64,000 nt of DNA from Amoebophrya sp. A120 (Eukaryota; Sar; Dinophyceae; Syndiniales; Amoebophryaceae), in contig CAJINV010000012.1 of assembly GCA_905178155.1 (NCBI GenBank), forward strand, positions 181,271 through 245,270, in the 5' to 3' direction. Under the pieces are notes generated by a model. It was not told the origin of the DNA, ran no database searches, and worked only from the letters and a program-made list of their open reading frames with translations. Each line of letters starts with the position of its first letter. Position 1 is the first letter of the stretch. A program made the position numbers and the translations under genes. This document shows positions 1-12,400 of this stretch, one piece after another.

Positions 1-250
1 AAATCGCCAGAAACCAAGGCAGCGGGCGCCTCAGAAGGGCGCCCCTTTTGCCGGCTCCCCTGCGTCGTTTTATCAAGTGCGAATCGATAGTTTTCGACCG
101 GGCTTGTTTGCCGCAAACGCCCCGGCCGCTTGATAAGTGAAAACTTTTTATGCTCAAAAACACTTCCGGCCGCTTCAAAACTGCCGGCCGTTTTTCAGGG
201 TAGCTGTCAAAAAAACTCCCTGGTTAGAACCGTTCGGTGACCTCACTACA
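1..250. other. No gene identified; GC-rich repeats beside an introner
   Basis: This stretch holds repeated ccggccgctt words and a gggcgcc...gggcgcccc near-palindrome. The frame read on the minus strand is short and does not continue the ATPase in any way I recognise. It may be inserted DNA inside an intron. Confidence 0.5.
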
Positions 251-484
251 TACAATCTCAACTGTTACATAATGCAAGAACGGCAAAAGAAGTGAGTAGA
301 GAGGGAAGATTTTTGCACCGTTTGCATTACAAGTCTGGCGCAGGAGATTCTAATGCTATCTAACGAGTCGACAACTTGTCATGCGAAGCAGCTTGGTCAA
401 CATCAACATGTAGATACTGATCATGCCGATTTTGCATTACAAATTCACGCAACGGTCGAGAAAATAACATTTGAGAACTCCATA
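251..484. mobile_element. Introner, family H (CTCAACTGTTAC ends), left boundary unclear
   Basis: The right end ttgagaactccata abuts the ATPase exon that carries DKTGT. The left-end motif tctcaactgttaca lies at about 257. Flanks do not give a matching 5-bp TSD (expected tgcaa), so the left end is diverged or another insertion interrupts it. Internal tttgtcatgc/gcattacaa words are present. The next ATPase exon was not identified in 1-250. Confidence 0.5.
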
Positions 485-3400
485 TGCAAACTCGGTTCGG
501 TGATCGTTCCCGTTTTGTCCAGACACTGCACGTCCACTTCTCTATGAACTGCAAAAGTATAAGTATCGCACTCGTATTGCAGTTATACATTACAAAGCTT
601 GTTCGTGAATGTAAATCAGCATCACAAATTTTCTTTCTCATGCAGAGGAAATAATTTGTATATGCATTTATACGAGTACGATACTTTTGCAGTTCATATT
701 CTCCGGCAAGCAACAACCGCTTCAGCTCTAGCGTACGCGTCTTGTGGTAGATAAGATCCTCAGTGTTACAACTACTAAGAACACCTGCAGGAGATGAAGT
801 ACGACTACCGGGTTCTATCGTCTTGCTCCTGGTTCCCGCGGCTCCTACACGAGGACCTTGTGAGGCACCATTCCACAGGCGAAGCGACGCGAACTTCTGG
901 GCCATGTATCACAGGGAAAAGTATTTATACGGTAACGGAATTTGTGATGCAGCAACGCATCAGAAAACGTGTCAGAATTTGTCATGCATGGCCTGCATAT
1001 TGGGTTACGTTTGTGATGCATGACTGCCATCTGTGAAAACCGCCAACGTGTGACACTTTTTCTTGTGATACCATGGCTAGACCGGCCAAAATTCCGGGGT
1101 TGCACATCAGATAGGGGAGCCGGAGGGCGTCCATAAGGGAAGTGATAATGTTCTGGTAGACCTGATGAAGATGTTGAAACAAGGTGAGGTTTATATACTT
1201 GCGAGGGTTAGTAAACTTCTTTTCGTGCCCTTAGTCAATCAAAAATAAAACAAATGATAGTAGGTGCCTCAAGATGAAGATGCCAGTGTTGCCATTGCGG
1301 ACTAGGAGGCAAAGCCAAAGCATCCTCGACCTGTGCATTAAATGAGAGATAATTTGTACGGAAAAAGAAAAAGTCACTGTTGCCCTCTAAAAAAGGAGGC
1401 AAAATTTTACAGTAAAAGTAAAACCTTCACCTCCTTACAGCCAGGCGCATAAACACATAGATGTGGATGATATAGCACTTCTGCAGCTGGCTCTGTATGT
1501 CTACGACCATCACAAAAAATCAATGCCCTAGTTGTACCTGCCCCTGGTTCACAAGCAAATCAGGAATCATGGAGATAAGCATCAGCACGCTCGCCACGGT
1601 GAAGAGAATCCAGACAAACTGCTCCTGAAACACGTAGCGCACCGGGAGGGGAAACAAAATTTTGCGAACCAGACTCCCGTTCAATGTATAGGACCCCGTG
1701 TGGATTACCAAGCCAATGGCGCGGGTGACTGGCGGGGGCTTTTTCACCTCCTCCGCCGGGGGAGTAGTAGTTTGGGACGTAGTAGCCAAGACGTTGTCCT
1801 CTAGTTTCGCATGAGTCGCTTCGTTACTCATCTGGGCTTGTTGCCCTGGTGCCTGACTGTGCAGTAGACCAGTGGCTGCCAGTCCGCCAGATAGTGACGA
1901 TCTTTTTTCCATCGTTTTTACGTTCTCCTTGTCCGAGGCCCGCCCCTCCTCACAGGTCGACATTTGGACGTGTCTGGCTTTGCGTTTGATCTTCCCGTGA
2001 TCCACGACATTTTTGCTGCCTGGGCGTCGTGGCGTCGGCAGAGAGAGGAATCCACCACGATTGGGATTGCCGCCGCCCAGTTTATCCTTATCGTCCTTGT
2101 TGGAGGACGCTGCATTACCTCCCGAAGGCTCCATTGATGGGGACGTGAACATCTCGGATGATGTGACAGGCTTGTTGCAAGAACTACCTTCAGCACCCTG
2201 TGTTGGCGTAGTCGCTGCACCTACTGCGGAGTGCGAGTGGTCCGCATTTTTACAAGGTTTGTCAACTTGTTGGTCAGACTGGTGCTCTTCAAAGGCGGCA
2301 CTGTTGACGCTGGACAAGATCTCGGTGCCGCAATAGAGGAAATGTTTTTTCCCGTGCTTTGCCAAATCGAGGCACTCTGCGGAACCGAATTCCAGGTATG
2401 GAACTGTCATGATCGAAATTGACAAAGTTGAAATAATTTCTGCTGCATAAAACCGCTAGCAGCTGGCGCCAATTTTTCAAGTGTCGCATGACAAATGTTC
2501 CTGGCCCCTAAAGCAAATCTGTCATGCTGTTTAGGGCAAAAGGGCTCGTCCCCTCTGTCATGCTAATCAGCAGCCCAATTCTGGACGACCCTTAACAGCA
2601 CTACAATCTGCCTCCCTTGTGTCCTCTACAAAAATAGAGACAGTTTTTGAGTTGCAGTGTATGCGTCACAAACTATTTCAACTTTGACGATTTCAATCCT
2701 GACGCTTCCATACCAGGGGGAGCTTGGATACCGGCATGGGTTCGCCAGTCAGGTCCGCTTCATTCATCAACACGTTGCCCTGCAGCAAAACGCAGTCGCA
2801 GGGTACGATGCCGGACTCCGGGATCTGGAAAATATCCCCGGGCACCAGCTCAATGGAATTCACGGTTACCCACTTGTCCTCTTCCTGGGCGCGCTTGGAC
2901 TTGTTCGACATCTCGTTCAAAAACTCCGTATTGGAAGGCGGCTTGATGTTCTGCTGCTGCTGGGATTTTTCAACATCTTCTTGGGTCGTCTCCTTGTTCT
3001 CAAGGTCGGCGCCCACTTCCTCGTCTTTAATGTTGCCTGCAGGAGGACGATCATCTTCACGACTAGTAGCACTAGCACCGGGCGACGAGGAGGACGCGCC
3101 TTTGTTTTTTTTCCCCTTCATCTTCGGCTTATCTTTATTTGCTTTTCCCTTCCCCCCCGCGAGAGCCGCGGCTTCAGGACAACTACTCGAGGTCTGTTTG
3201 TTCGACGTCGTGCTTTTTTGCTTGCTTGCTTGTTTGTCGGATTTTTGCGTGCTTGTTCCTCTTTTAAAGCCTTCAGTAGCTCCTGCTTTAGCTGCGGTCC
3301 CTGTTCTTTCGTCATCCGAATCCTCTTCCTTACTAGGATTTTTCTCAGTCGAACTTTGCGCACCGCTGGTACTAGAACTACTTTTCTTCCGCGGGGACGC

Positions 3401-6400
3401 GGCTGAGGTGTCTTTTTTTCCACCCGCCGGGGTTTTACTATTCTTCTTCTTGCGATTTTTAGTATTCCGACTGCTGTCAGCACGACCCGCGTTGTGATGC
3501 AAACCAAAGGCGGCAACCAGCTCGGCCTCTTGCTGCTTCAGAACGGCGCGCTCCCGTTGCTTCTCCAGAATTTGCAAAAGCTTTTCGTCGAGAATTTCTT
3601 CCTCCTCATCTTCTTCCTCCTCCTGCGCCCGGGCGAGCTGGCTATCCAGTGTCAGTTCGTGGTCGGGATAGGGAAGGAGAAGCTCGTATCATATGTAAAA
3701 ATGTCCCCACGACCCCATAGTCAAGTTGGGAACTTAATAGCAACACAAATCCAGAAGTTTTGGGAGCCACGCATGAGAAGCTGCAGTCCGTAGTGTAGTC
3801 TGCATGTTAGGAAGGACAACCGCATCACAACAAATCCATCTTCTTTATCCTGTTTACAGCATTACAAATTTTAAAACACGATTGGAAAAAATGCCTGTCA
3901 TGGAGATGCGCATCACAAATCTTGCTGTAATCGCACATCTGCATGACAACTCTGGGGTGGGAACGTTTTTACTCACGATACAACCTCCGGGCTTTTATTC
4001 ACCGCGGCGCTGAGCACGGACGCAAAGGAACTCCTGCTCTGCCCTATCCTGTGCAAAAGAATCGCACTGGTATTGCAATCATGCATTACAAATTTTTTTC
4101 TTAAGGTAAATCCGCATTACAAATTTTATTTCTCACGCTGAGAAAATTTGTAATGCATTTATACGAGTACGATACTTTTGCAATGCATATGCCCCCTCCT
4201 GGTACTATTACCCAAGGCGTTGATGATGGTATTCCGCCGCGTTTCTTCCTCGTCCGACCCGGTTCGGTATGACAATGCACAACCCCCCGTCGGCCTCCGC
4301 CTCGTTTGTCATGCAAAATCCCAAATCCAGCGGCTGCCATGTACTAGCGCTGATTGCATGACAAATTTTTATGGAACAAGTCCAAACAGTACTGCTTACA
4401 CTCGTCGCAGGACCACGAACGTGTCATGCTCGGGCTCCACGTGTGCTGGTGTTTGTGTTGCTGTTCATGCCACACAAATGAGGGATACAAATGCGAGTTG
4501 TGCGCTCGGCTCTCATAATCGGAACAAGGTCCGGGCCAAAATGTGGTCCTGTTCCACTTTTTTCTTGATAGCCGCCTCGTCCGCCCGCAAAACCCGGAGG
4601 TCTTCGATCTGCGGGATCTGCGCGGCAATTTTGAGTTCCTCCATTGATTTTTTCTCGCAGTAGGCGATGTAGCACATTTGCACCAGGTTCAGACAGAAGG
4701 GCAGAATCGCGATGGCGAACCGAAAGTGGAAGCTGGACTGCAGGACACGGAACAGCAGCCAAATGTTCAGCACGTCGGTCATTTGCACTTGGAAACACTT
4801 ATGAAGTGCAAAAGCATCGTACTAGTATAGATTGCATTACAAATTTCCTTAGCATGACAGATGAAATTTGTAATGCTGTTTTAAGTAAGAAAGATTATTT
4901 GTCATGCATGTCTGCAATTAGTACGGGTACGATACTTTTGCAGTGAATAGAACTGCCAGAACCGGGGAATCTCGATTTCCACCTCGTTCTTGCCAAACTT
5001 TTTTCGTAACTCCTCGGACTGCAGCGTAGTCAGTGGCGTATCAAATGCAAAAATGTCTGGGTCTGAATGTCATGCACATTTTGCATGGCTCCTGGTGTCT
5101 GTGATGCTTTCCCTAGCATCACAAACATTGCGAGGGCTTCCTGATGCCTATACTGTATGAGAAATGCCCTCTCGCCGTGGCAAAAACTGAACCTCTTTTG
5201 CTGTTCATGCAATACAGATTTATTGTAGAATCCAAATCCAGCATCACAAGTTGCATTCTTCCAGACCCACACACGTTTGCAATGCATACGGGGCACTGGT
5301 TGCCAGTTCGAACAGAGGTTTGGACAACAGCTCGTTGCATCAAGTGCAAACATGTCTGGGTCTGGAAAGTTGCAGAATTTGTCATGCACCTCGCGGACAC
5401 ACTCATGGCCTGTAATGCACACAGAACCATCACAGATTTTTTGAGGCCTCTCTCACGCCTATTCCGCATGAGGAATTCGCCTTCTACCGAGCGAGAATCG
5501 GGTAAGAACCATTGGCGTTCATGCAGCACAGATTTTTTCGTGATTCAGATTTTGCATGAGAGGCTTCCTTCTTCCAGACCCAGACATAGTTGCATTTGTA
5601 TTTGATACGTTGCGCGTCGGCACAAATTTTTCCTCGAACTCTTCCTCCGAGTCATAGTGCAGCTTCTGGTTCTGGAAAAAGATCGATCTCTCGCCAAGAA
5701 AAGGTGCCGGTGCGGGATCTGGTGCTACAGCAATAGGGATACTAGGCTTGTTTGAATTCCTTGATTTAGATTTGTCCTTGGCTGTAGTTGGTTCCGACTC
5801 CACGCCGTTCTTCTTATTATTTTTTGTCCCGCCCACACAGCTGCTGACACTAGAGGCAGGTGTGCTGACGCCTTTCTTCTCCGGAGTCTTGCGCCCCGCC
5901 GCGGCCGGGGTACAAGAGTTGTTAATAGAGCCCGTTGGTTCGTCGTGAAGGTTTATTTTCTCATCGTGTAGTTCAGAATCCTGCCGTCTCTTTTCCTCGT
6001 GGTACGACCCGTGGTGCAAGCCAGTTGGGGAAAGAAGACCGCGGCCAGACTTCTTGTGGTAGTCTTGTTTTTCCACACGAAGACCAAGATCGTCCTATCC
6101 TGTGGAAAAACGTCCCCACCCCAGAGTCAAGATGGGCGACATCTCGCAACACAAATCGAGAAGTTTTGGGAGTCAAGCATGACAAGTTCGACTCTGTACT
6201 GTGGTGCAGTTTAGCAAGTACAGCCGCAACACAAATCCTGTTTACAGCATTCCAACGTCCAAAACACGACTGGAAATGCCTCTCATGGGGATGCGCATTA
6301 CAAATCTTCCTGTGACTGCATATCTGCATGACAACTATGGAGTGGGGACGCTTCTACTCAGGATACGTCCGGCTGCGCTACTAGAATGTTGCTTCCCGAG

Positions 6401-9400
6401 GCCGTTGTCGGTAACGGAATGGTATCCTGTGCAAAGTATCGTACTCGTACTTCTAATTGCTTTTATGCATTACAAGTCTTTTTCTGAAGGCAAATCCGCA
6501 TTACAAATGCCATTTGTAATGCTGAGAAAATTTGTAATGCAATTTATACTAGTACGATACTTTTGCAGCTCATAAATGGAAAGCACAGGCACCAGCGGGT
6601 CGTCATCATGGGGGTCCGTTTCAACAACAACATCATCTACTGCGACGTCGTTGTAACAGCCAACGCTTGACGACTTTTTTCCGGTAGTTTCGTCCTTGCG
6701 CGGCGCCACTGCTTGTTGGACGTCGAGTGCACCACCACCACGAACACCACCATTGGGAGCGTTTTCAATGTTCTCTTCAGCGTTAGTACGAGAAGGCAAC
6801 GACGAGGAGCCCAGTGGAGTCGATGTGATGTATTCCCATTCCGTCCTGCAAAGCAGATCATTCTCGCAATGCTCTCGTTTTTGATATCTGCTTGTTCTTC
6901 TCTCGTCCTCTCCGAGGATTGGTGGTGGTGGATTACTTGTATAACCTGTGGTGTCCTCGTCTTCGTCTCCCACCTCTGACGTTTCAGACGACTCACGCTG
7001 TCCTCTGCGGAGGCGATCGCGCGTGCTATCGGTGCCAGTAGTCTATCAGAGTGCAGAACACCTTCCCCTCCCCCTCAATTGTATGGCATGATGAACAGCA
7101 TCAGCAACACAAGCACCCGCAAATATGATGTGGGTCGTTCCACCGCATGACAAACCTCCTGGACACAGATTGTAGTACTGCTTGACGTTGTTCCAAAATT
7201 TGGCATGCAGACAGTGCCTAAAGGTAAAGGCAGGATGTGGACGTCGCTATCGCTTTGGTATTAATTTTGGGATACATATGGCTTTTTTTGGAACTGTCTA
7301 AACTGACAACGGAACTTTTTCGCGACCCTTGGATCCTTCCCCGCATGTTCTCGTGTTTTTTTAAAAAAAAGGGCCCAGACTGAAAACGGAACCCGAAGCA
7401 GTAAATAGGTGTTGAAATGGAAACACAGAACACCCAGGGAAGCTCCGGCTAGCGCCTAGAAGTAGAAAGACGGCTTCTGTGCGCATGGCTCCCACACAGG
7501 TGAGACAGAGCTTGCGAGGGTGGGAAAGTGATCGAATCGGTTTAGTTACGAAGAGACGCTGTCTGCGAAAGGAAGCGCGTGAGCCGAGACACTCACAGAG
7601 CAAGGGCGCCGGCTTTTGGTTCGTTGGAATTCACGCTCTTTGCCTGGTCTCCTAGAGACGGAAATGCAAATGCTTGCAATGGGTGCGCATTCTGTCATTA
7701 GACAGAGAGCAGAAGAACTAGTCTGGGCGCCACCGCCAACGGCTTCGCTTTCACTCGGATGGGGCCGGGCGATCTGATCCCTCAGAAACTTCACGGAAAT
7801 TGCCTCAACTTTTGTTGGGACAGAACCAGCACCCAGCTCGGCAAGTGCTCAACTCCTATCCACATGAAAGGGAAACGATAGGGGCAGGGGGAGGATGATC
7901 GAAAGCGGTACCAAAGCGCCCCACACATAAGGGCCGGCGCTTCATGGCCTAGAACAACCCAGAGCCAACCGATTTCAAGACTCCCACACGATCGGACTAC
8001 CCGGTGAGGGCGGTTGATCGTTTTACCCCCCTGATCGTGTAACAATATCGGCCAAAAATTTTCTTTGCCGAGGCCGCGCAGCCACCTCCACATTGTGGAG
8101 GCGGTTGCGCGGCCTCTGCAAATGCCCGTCAATGAATTACCAAAAACCCCAGGCACGAGGAAAAACAGCCAGGACAAGCCGGGAGCCTTGGTGTGCTCCG
8201 CCTTTCGTCTTTCGCTGGGCGCGACTTGGGACGCTGCCTCACAGGCAGGACAATGGAAACGAAAGACCATTTGGCTGACCGGCGGGGCACACAGGTGGGG
8301 AGACAGACAAGAACGAACGGTCGGCGGGGCTGCGGCCATTGAACGTGCGCAAATCCCGCAATTTTTGTCCCCCCTAGGAAGAGAGAGAGAAAAGAGAAAA
8401 CAAGATCTATATCTATTTTAGATCGAGAAAGAATAAGAAATAGAAAAAGAAGAAGAAAACGAAAGACGAGAAAACAAAAAACAAAAAAGCAAACGAAACG
8501 AACAAGAAGGCGAATCGCCACGGTATGGTGAATGTCGGTTCCGTTGTCAGTTTAGGTAGTTCCGAAAAAATCCGATCCCTTAATTTTGTATATATAAATG
8601 AGGGGAAGGAGAAGTTCAAGTTGTGCAGTCAACATCTCATACAGTCCTCACCCTGTCCACATGTTGACCGGCCGCGCCGGAGACCTGCAGAAAGTTCTGC
8701 TTCGACGTCTTTTGCGACTCCGCAGCCGGTGCTTCACGACCTGCATAATGCTGCTCAAAGGCTGTACCAGCAGGTTGTCGAGCAGCGGTCGAATTGTCGT
8801 CCCGCGCGGCCGGCGCGCTTGCGTCCTGCTCCTGCGCTTGAGGATTTTTTTCTTCTGTACATGGTGCGGAGTCGACAGATGTTGCGGAGGTACAACTACC
8901 TGCGCCTGAATTAGAGCTGTAACACCCGTTAGCATGAGAAGTGGTGAATTTGTAGCGAATCTTGCATGACAAATTGCAGATGAGTCCGCCGGGACATTGT
9001 CCCTCTTGCCCTTCTGGGAAGTGGGTTCTGCACACCGCAGAAGTTGTCAAGGCTTATGTGGCGGGCAGCTTCTAGACATGGCCTGGGCGTCGTTCTTCGC
9101 CCATAGCCATACAATTTCGTCTCCCTGTGCTCGCATAAGAGCACTGCAACAGCCGCGGCAAAGACGCCAAAAATAAGGGCTCCGGAGCACATACAATTAC
9201 GCAAGATGAAGGCGCGAGAGCAAGGGCGAAAGGACCAGGCCGAGAGCTTTGACGCGTCTATCCGGCAGGCGCGTGAGCTCTCCAGGCCTTTTCGGCAGAA
9301 TATAGACGGGCCGAGGGCAACAGAGGGCGCTTGTCTTTTCCCCTCGGCGCCACTTCCTAGGGCCTATTTGCGGACTTTTTTGAGCACTTTTCTGCGCTAA

Positions 9401-12400
9401 AGTTTGCTTATCACGGTCGAAAAGGGGCGCCCGGTGAATTTTGGGGTGAATTTTGAAAAGGGCGCCGGTGAATTTTGGCCTCCGGCTCCTTTTCAAAATT
9501 CGCTAGCGCGTGAGAAACTCCGGGTTTGGGGGCTTCAAAAAAGTGTCGCAAAAACAAAAAGCCTCAAAATTCACCAAGAGAATTCTTGACCTGAGAGCCA
9601 CCTCGAAAAAGACTTGCTCCGGGGGCAAAAACACGCCTGGGGAGTTGTAAGCCGAGCACACCAGGCCAAGCAAGCTAGTGCCCGTAGCCGAGTCGTGCCT
9701 TCCCTTCCACCCGAGGCTACTCCCAGATATCCAATTCCAAGCCACAACTCGTGAGAGCGCACGTGTTGAACTAGTGCCCCTGTGTTCAGGCGTCGCCCTC
9801 CCTCCCGACCATTCCGGAGAGGAACTTCTGAGGCAGACGCGCAGATGAACAAGAGCCCCACGACCCACACTCTTTGGTTACATATGCACTACACAGTCCG
9901 GCGGGCCCCAGCAAGACCAACCACTACTTCTTTCGGTGCTGCAAGTGCCACCTGGCACCGAGCAGCCCTTCACGCTGCGTGAGCTGCTTGGGCTCGTGCC
10001 CAGCCCTTTACGCAGCGCACTTCTCTTTTGAAGTAAATGCAAGTCATGCAATACAAATTCACCGCAAATTCACCCTTCTGTATGCTAACGACCGTCCAAG
10101 GCATAACAGATGGTGCGGAGGTACAACTACCTGCGCCTGATATGGTGTTCTCAACTGTTACATTCTCAACTGTTGCATGGATTTGTGATGCAAGAATTGC
10201 AAAAGTGAAAGGGGAGAGGTTGCACTTCTAGCATTACAAGTTTTGCACAGATTTAGGTGCTGTTTAGCCCTTCGCAAATTTGTCATGCGAAGCAGCTTTC
10301 CCGTGTGAATCTTGATGGTAGTTCTGCATGACAAATCCATGTAAGAACAGCTGAGAACGTAACAGTTGAGAGCGCCATACCTGAAGCGGATGTTGTTGAT
10401 GAACTCGAATTCTTCATCATCTTCTCGTCCTGCTTACTGCCGCCCTTTGCAGTTGTCTCGCAGGACGACCATTCGTTCTGATTCAAAAGGTATAACAGTG
10501 TACAACTCGTCCCCCTCCCCCTCATTTGTATTGCATGAACGGCAATACAAGCATCAGCAAGAGTGCTGGTGTTGCATGTTGATGTTACAAATTTGCACTG
10601 GAGTATAATGCTATTCGGGCAACTTACCAGAACTTGTCACGCAAACTGTGCCATGAGGAGAGGCGTAAGTGAGGTATTTTGCATGACAAATGAGGGGAAG
10701 GGGGAGTTGTGCACTCTCATAGGCTGGCGCGCGGCTTTCTCTGCCGTTCCTCTTCCTGCTCCTTTCGCAATTCTTGCTCCAGGGTCGCCTGCGCGGCCAG
10801 CTTGGACTTCCGGAGCTCCTCCTGCTGCTGGCCCTTGCCGAAGTGCTTCCGGCCCTGAATCAGGAGAACTTTCTCCCCCTCGGGACAGAAAGACACCGAG
10901 CGACGCGCTGCCCGCGAGTCAGCGCTCCCCGATTCCCCGAGGAGCGCACTGCCGACCGAAACGCAGGAATCCCGCCCGCCTGGCGCGTAGCACGACGAAT
11001 GTTTCCGCAAAATGGACCGCCGAGGCTGGGGACCGGTAGTTCCGGTTTTGTTCGCTGTTAGATCGCTGCTGTTGGACAAAGAGAGCCTTTGCAACTCTGA
11101 GGAGCCGGAACAGGAAGACCACTCACGGAGAAGGTGAGAGGACCAGATGCAGGGCAGGTCACGGTCTTCCCCCTTGCGTTGTAGGGACAGGTACTGCTGT
11201 TGAGCTGCGCCGGCGGACAATAGCATATTCTTTTTCTTTTTCACCCCCCGCGCCGTTTGCCGATCACACGATGAAAACGAGGAGGACGACATCCGAACGC
11301 GCTGCTCGTCCAGAAATTCATCTTGCCCCCGTCGTCCTGACGATATCCACAGTAAATTTCCCGCACACGGCGTACAAGTGCGGTCTCTGCATGACAAAAC
11401 TTGGCTTCGATCCTAGTTTAGCATGACAACTTTTCTTTATGCTCCAAATTGGCGAAATTTGTGATGCATCTTGTACATATACGGGTGGAAATTTGTATTG
11501 CATAGACGAGGAGCTGAGACCACTTCTTCGTCGCCTCGGAGCTGGAGCATCGGCAGTTCTATCGCAGTTTGGAGAGTGGTCTCCTTTGCAGTTTGGAGAA
11601 GTGCAGAACCTCTGATCATGTTCATGTTCAACATCATCTTCGGTAAGTAGAATGCTGTTGCGCGCTGGAGTTTCGTAAAAATCTGCGATCCGAGGAGAAG
11701 CTGGGACATCAAGCAACATCTTTGCCGCTGGAGATTTTTGCTGCGGGTGCACCAGGCCGCCATCTTCATGTTCTTCATCCGGAAGTCGCAGGTCGTAATC
11801 TTCCGGCAACAGTACTTCTGGTGGTGCGTCTCTGATGTTGTAGTTCGCATGATTTTTATTTTTAGTGCTCCTTTTTAAAGCTTGCCCTTGTTCACCACAC
11901 GACGAGGCCGAGGAGAGTCGGCGCATTCTTCTATAACTGGAATTGCAGCTCCCTGTGCGCCGGCGGCCGCGGCCAGGCGTGGCGTTATTTGTCCCTATTT
12001 TTCCGGAAGTAGCTGCCCCAAGAAGTCTGCGTCCTCGGACAGTGCTAGTGCAGCTGTCCAGATCAGTAAAAGACGACGACGACCTTAGTCTAGGTTTGAT
12101 CTTAATATTCCACCTTGGTGTCGTTTTCATTTCCTCCTGTACAGCTAATTCGGCGGACACAGGAGAGGTCTTAAAATCTTCTTCCGTGGTTTTGTTCCAC
12201 TGGCGTGTCAATTGCACTTTCTCCTCTGCTCATCCAAAAAAAAACTGTGCACGTGTAGCTGCTGGTGGAGCTGGTGTTTTATTGGGGTCGTAGCATGACA
12301 GATTTGCATTTATTTCTGTGCATGACAGCGAAGTCCTCTTACGAGGAGTATCTAGTACAACGTGAAGACAAAAACAGGTAATGAAAAAAGGACACTATGG

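Larger units (their letters stand above)
7044..8641. mobile_element. Introner, family D, interrupted by a nested TIR element
   Basis: Ends tatcagagtgcagaacacc and aagttgtgcagtcaacatctcata (read in parts), flanks tagtc/cagtc. Its total of 1,598 bp compares with 227-250 bp for uninterrupted relatives, because a separate TIR element (7283-8570) sits inside. Excision of the whole unit keeps the ATPase frame (VDRVRT to AGTDSTRD). Confidence 0.5.

Noticed and set aside
2657-3497. Two plus-strand frames of about 250 codons
   Set aside because: Antisense shadows of the ATPase exon carrying VPGD and TGE motifs.
8300-8380. Possible snRNA with an Sm-like aatttttg site
   Set aside because: No flanking conserved snRNA core (U1, U2, U4, U5) could be found; a single Sm-like word is weak evidence.
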